Assembly (NCBI GenBank): GCA_004194705.1
Contig: SADC01000184.1
Coordinates: 62,001-126,000, forward strand
Length of the DNA: 64,000 nt
Reading direction: 5' to 3'
From: Ditylenchus dipsaci
Lineage: Eukaryota > Nematoda > Chromadorea > Rhabditida > Anguinidae
Both the position numbers and the translations under genes were made by a program. Each line of letters starts with the position of its first letter. The stretch's first letter is position 1. This document shows, one piece after another, positions 59,362 to 64,000 of the stretch. A model generated the notes under the pieces. The model saw only the letters and a program-made list of their open reading frames with translations. It did no database searches and was not told the DNA's origin.

Positions 59362-62300
59362 TTATCGCTGTTCAAAACTTTGGTCTGGCAAAGGAGTTTC
59401 TTCCAGACTCATCAAATCTTCTAGTGCTAAAGATTTTCGACGCAGATAAGCTACCGCCATAGCCACATCTCCTGGTTCTGGGGTTAGTGCTTCCATGCCA
59501 AGTTGGTCTGATGTACCTGCTTCAATACTAAAGCAAAACAGCATTGCAATCCGCTAATACTAAAAAAGGCTACTTACCTTTCTAAATTGAGGAACTGGGG
59601 CGGTTGGATAGGGGCGATAGCAGCAGCTACAACTAATGCAGCATCTGTACGTCGCAAACTGGAATTTCTCAAAGATTTTAGGGAGGACTTGCGACTAATT
59701 CCAATTGGCTCGTTTTCTTCTTGTATAGTCAACATTGGGTGGTTCACAAAGTGGTGCAGAGAGGCTGACGAGGCGTGAACTATCTGCAATAATCACCTTG
59801 TGATGACTCTGAATTTCAAAAAAAATTGGTCCTAGTATACACCTCCACGTGTACACCTCTACTTTGCCTTGGGCCCAAGCTGATTTTTTTCAAAAAAAAA
59901 TTGAAAAATAAATCAGCTTACGTGACCAAGAAAAATTTAGCCGGTCCACACTTTGGAGGTCAAGCTATTTTTTAAATTTTCACGCTTCATCCGAAAACTG
60001 AGAGGTTGTTTGAAGGAAGCAGCTAGTTGCCAAAAAAAATTCATACGAAAAAAGTCTGTGACTCTTTTCTGATTAAAAACCGATAAATCTACCTTAAGGG
60101 TAGGTGTCAGGACATCATGAACTTCTTCACAGCCACTGGACTCGTTCCTTTTCCTCTCCAGTATTTCGTGGAAGCCAGGAGATACTTGCATATTACTGAC
60201 TTCATCTCCGGGATTAGGGGAACTGGTGCGGGTGTTAATAGGAGAAGACCACTGTTCAACACTGATGTTGATGGGACTGGCTCCTCTGGCCCATTCACCA
60301 CCACTCTCCACATCCAAATTGGCTGAGCCCTCAATGGAGAATGTGGGTGTTCCATTAGGAAATGTAGATTCTGCGGTGGATTGCTGTTCACTAGAGTTGA
60401 GTTCTGAAGAGGAGGTGTCTTCTCGCTTCAGGGGAACTCCATTTTGGGAGTTTTGAATGGCTATTCTCAGCTTAAATAAAATTGGGTTACAGTTAGATTT
60501 TGCTGCCATAAAGACTAAGACTCTAGAATTCTGCTCCCGAAATTCAATAAGAATTTAAAATTTTGGTAGAATACAGTCAAGTTCTGATACCAAGACACCC
60601 TCTCGAGTTCGTTCCCGCCCGAGGTCGCACCCTTTTTCCATGATTTTTCTTGTCTTTGTCCAGTCGAATCCAAAATATCGCTAAAAACGAAAAAATGCAA
60701 TTTTTTTTACAAGGCCCGTAGTCGCCGAGATAACGACACCCTCATTCACTAAAAAGGTGTTATTATATCGGGAACCACTGCTCTTATTGGTAAAACTGTG
60801 GTCATTAGCAGAAACGACCCGTGAAATAGGAATCAATGCAATTTTCGGACTAGACTAACCGAAGACAATTGACAAAGACTTCAAAAATTAGGGTAAAAAA
60901 GAGCTAGACCCCAGACGGGAGCCATTTTGTAGGGTATTTCGTTACATCAGATCTCTTACATCAGATGTCATTCGAAATGTTAATTTCGTTGTTTTCAAAA
61001 AATATCTACGGCTTTTTTAGCTAAAAATACCAACTTACATCTCTTAGAGCAACCACTCCGACCAGTCGACCCGGTCAGTGACATAAGCTCTGTTCAAGTC
61101 TAGCAAAGAGAACAAGGAGTGCACTTTGTAGACTGATGTTTTGCGAACCAGTTGAAAGGGGCTGGATCAATTTGTTTCTCATCAAATTCAACTACTTCTT
61201 CCAGTTGAGCCAGCTCCCATTGTCGACGCTCCTCATCAAATAGATCATACTCCACCTTTTCCACAGACTCTTTATGCCTGGTCTGCATGAACAAGAGCCG
61301 TCGCTTGGCTTGCTTCACGTAATCTGTTATGTTTTCTAGTAAAAAAATTGATGTTTTAGAGAGTGTCACAAAATTTTCAGACATAAATACTTGTGATTGA
61401 TGCTTGATGGTCGTGATGGTTGTTCCAAACCTTGGAGTCAGACCAAGAGTGTTTGCGAGCGGGAGTGGAAGTACCAGAATTGGAGCGACTCACGTCTGCT
61501 AAATTTATTGGTAGAAAAGTTTTTGATAAATAAAAGAAATACTATCAGAGTGATTTTTTTTTTGGCTAAATTGAACCTGAGAGATCCCCCCTCTCTCTTG
61601 AACCTGAGACCCTCACTCTATCAGCTTGGGGACCAATGAAATTTTTTGAAAATTTTATACCGATGATTGCTTGTTGCAAACCACGTAGTTTTATAAATTA
61701 TGATTAAAAACCTTTTTTAAGACTTTGGGGGAAAAAGTGCAGTCGAAAATTTTTAAAAAATTACCTTGGTCTTCTTATTTGACTAAGAAGGGAACCGATC
61801 GAACTGTACGATTTTTTAAAAATTCTGACAATGCCATCTTGTAGAGCGTTGTAAATACACTAAATGGAATTTTTATATTTTTTGCTACTATACAGAAAAA
61901 AATTAAATCCGTAGACTCGATAAACGTCAAAATAGACCAAAGTGCCTTGGTCCCCTCTGTGAATTTTCAAAAACATATTTTCTACAGTCAAGTCTATATA
62001 AAGTAGACAGCCCAAAGGTTTGATCCCCAGCTAGGTCCGACACTTTTTCCTCACGTATACTTTTGAAAGAGTGTCAGACCCTGCTAAGGATCAAACTTAT
62101 GTGGGTGTCACCATATCAAAGGTAAATTATAAACAAATATGGGGGATCAAGGCAGTTGGCGGCTCGGTGTTTTTCGAGTCTTCAGATTCAATTTTTTCTG
62201 TCTATTATCAAAAAATATAAAATTCTATTCAGTTAATTGACTACTCTCTACAAGCTGGCATTCTCAGAATTTTTGAATTAAATCCTACAGTTCTATCGAT

Positions 62301-64000
62301 TCCTTTGTAAGGAGAGAGGCTCAGGTTCAAATGAGTAGGAGGGTTCAACTGGAACTTTTCAAGTGCTCCTTCATTTTGAGAAAAGTCACCTTCATCATCA
62401 TCATTCATCTTGCCCTGAACAGAGACTGAAGAAGAAACAGCATTTCTTCTGGCTCTAGGTCTGCCTCCATCCTTGTTCTTGTGACTCGAAATGTTCTTGC
62501 CGATCTTCTTGCTGCATCCGCATACAGAGGACTTTTACTGCCCACACACAAGTAGTTATTGTAGGCATGATGCACTGGCTCAACCAGAAACCTACGATAA
62601 CAAAAAAAATGTTCTAAGAAATCTAGGCCCATACTAAAAGTCGGTACTTTCTGAGTTTCAGTCTAGCCCCGGCTTCCAGTTCAGTATTTGAATTAATCTT
62701 CTACCTGTTTCTTTTCCTAGGTCTTGACTCATTCTGCATAGGATGACCATCCAGATCAGCCCCAGGAGGTGAGTGTTGAACCCGCTTACTCGGTTATTTT
62801 TAAGCTTTCGTTTCAATTTAGAAGCCAAAGCACTCTCTGAATGGGTTCTGTGGATGTAGGGCTCCACGACTGACACCTTCTTTGCCGCAACCGTCAGGCT
62901 TTCAGCTGGTAAATTAATACTAGTCTTTCGGAAAGGAGGTTGTTCAGTGTAGGTGTCTTGTTCTCTAGGCATTGGCACATCTTCCCAGGAGGAAATTGAT
63001 CGTTTGGTCAAACTTTCAGTGGATCCTTTGTCTTTTTCATTGCCGCTGCTTGGCGACTGCTGCATTTGCTACAAATAGATTATTTATATAGAGGTATTCT
63101 ATCAAAAAAAATTCCTGACCTGGTCTTGAGCTTCTCTGAAATGTCGGTCAATGGTTTCTATGGCTGAGCGAATACGCCTTTCTGCCTCTTTTTTTCTAGC
63201 CTCGTCTCCGATCTGCTTGCTGAGCAGTTCTAGCAAAGTTCTACGTGGGACAGATCCTAGTAGCATCATTGAAGCTAAAAAATTGAAAAATACCTAGTTT
63301 TTTGAAGAAATTCGCGGCCTTATATGATAAGAGGGGTTTTGGCCCTATCCAACAAAGAGGGGGGTTTGCCTTGCCCCACACCCCCCCTTCCCCCGGTTGT
63401 TTTTTGTTACATTTAGGCTTCAGGCGAGGGTAGGCCAGCGTATGTTAAGACGGACTCAAAGATTTTTTAGACTTATGTTTGAGCAGACTCTGTCCTAACA
63501 TACACTGGCCTACCCTTGCCTAAGCTTAATCCTAAAAAACACACAAAAACAAAACACAACCTCACAACAAAAAATAACAGGGGGACCAAGGCAAAAAAAC
63601 CAGTTTAAAACCAAAACCAAATTCACCTTACGGCATGTTTGATTTGTTTTTTCACGCTGTTTTTTTATGGCCAAGCATAAATTTAAATTAAAGCAAAAAA
63701 TTACATGGGTCATCAACTACTGGAAAAGATCTCAATTTAGGCATATCCACCAGCACATTTCTTATGTCAGCATAGGAGGTCAATCTGCACAAATAGCGCA
63801 CTGGAGACACCATTATGTGCTCGGCGGTAAACATGTGAACTCTAAAGTCTCCAGCTTTACAACAAAACATTTAAATGTCAGTGAAACTAACGCAGCGTTG
63901 GAGGGCGGTAGATCTGGAAGGTAAGGCAGGTGTTTTATCCTGATCATGACATCGTAGACCGAGGGCTGTAGGTAGGTGCACACCGCATTCGCGATAATCA
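59362..64000 (-). CDS. clh: ClC-type chloride channel/transporter, C-terminal cytoplasmic part
   Basis: Runs off the right edge, so the membrane pore is not in view. Minus-strand exons: 63705-64000, 63120-63274, 62790-63068, 62705-62733, 62289-62591, 61391-61498, 61039-61323, 60093-60470, 59578-59783, 59362-59527. The first reads LQPSVYDVMIRIKHLPYLPD, the ClC signature before CBS1. CBS1 continues EHIMVSPVRYL, KLRSFPVVDDP and SSMMLLGSVPRRTLLELL. A long Ser/basic linker follows, then CBS2: VVEFDEKQIDPAPF, TSVYKVHSLFSLL, AYVT..GRLVGVVALRD, LRIAI. A ~240-residue tail ends LPDQSFEQR. Single-base gaps at 61158-61161 and 61070-61072 (exactly the two needed to keep exon phase), at 63856-63858 and probably near 62,490 break the frame. 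Closest in pattern to the ClC-1/2 plasma-membrane group. Confidence 0.93.
60573..60960. repeat. Degenerate inverted-repeat element in a ClC intron
   Basis: Left end tacagtcaagttctgatacc with gagttcgttcccgcccgagg; right side agctagaccccagacgggag. A diverged copy of the 45,095 family. Confidence 0.5.
63415..63535. repeat. Inverted repeat of the taggccagcgtatgtta family
   Basis: gagggtaggccagcgtatgt and, inverted, acatacactggcctaccctt, about 100 bases apart. Related blocks occur near 10,620, 31,355, 40,170-40,250 and 50,505. Confidence 0.6.

Noticed and set aside
63667..63924. 85-codon plus-strand frame at the right edge
   Set aside because: It is antisense to the ClC exon, which has clear conserved motifs on the minus strand.

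Overview
The window is animal nuclear DNA: AT-rich, with intron-containing genes (many introns about 45-60 nt, standard GT-AG ends) separated and penetrated by very many inverted-repeat transposons. The gene set points to Ecdysozoa and most probably a nematode: a LIN-11/Lhx1-type LIM-homeobox gene, a Patched-related (PTR) membrane protein, a secreted protein made of repeated Cys modules ending in a ShKT domain, a divergent DXO/Rai1 gene, a secreted C-type lectin and a ClC channel. The species cannot be named from sequence alone. About a dozen apparent frameshifts inside otherwise well conserved exons look mostly like one base missing from a short homopolymer, which suggests a long-read assembly with residual errors rather than mass gene decay.

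Layout. 1-12,366: LIM-homeobox gene (+), 5' end outside or unrecognised, introns filled with MITEs, fold-back elements and a tRNA-derived palindrome. 12,400-14,000: repeats and a Pro-Gly-Tyr-type minisatellite. 14,011-19,217: DXO/Rai1-like gene (+) with a complete pogo transposon in its first intron. 19,500-20,003: possible small secreted peptide gene (-) with TATA box. 20,000-25,800: repeat-dominated block with a Harbinger-type relic, large fold-backs, an unassigned ORF (22,210-22,960, -) and a stray copy of the DXO last exon. 28,311-31,899: modular Cys-rich secreted protein (+). 31,942-37,621: secreted Asn/Gly-rich repetitive protein (-), convergent with the previous gene and carrying an OTU-encoding transposon with hairpin ends in an intron. 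37,700-40,350: no gene seen. 40,368-41,312: laminin alpha-type LN domain fragment (+). 41,350-46,600: nested repeats plus two head-to-head related exons. 46,649-56,189: PTR gene (+). 57,670-59,100: C-type lectin (+). 59,362-64,000: C-terminal part of a ClC chloride channel/transporter (-), continuing past the right edge.

The genes do not form an operon or a shared pathway; several encode secreted or membrane proteins. The most notable points are the DXO/Rai1 protein with most of its metal-binding acidic residues replaced, the Asn/Gly-rich secreted family, the hairpin-ended OTU transposon, tRNA-derived SINEs arranged as inverted dimers, and short motifs dispersed across the window.
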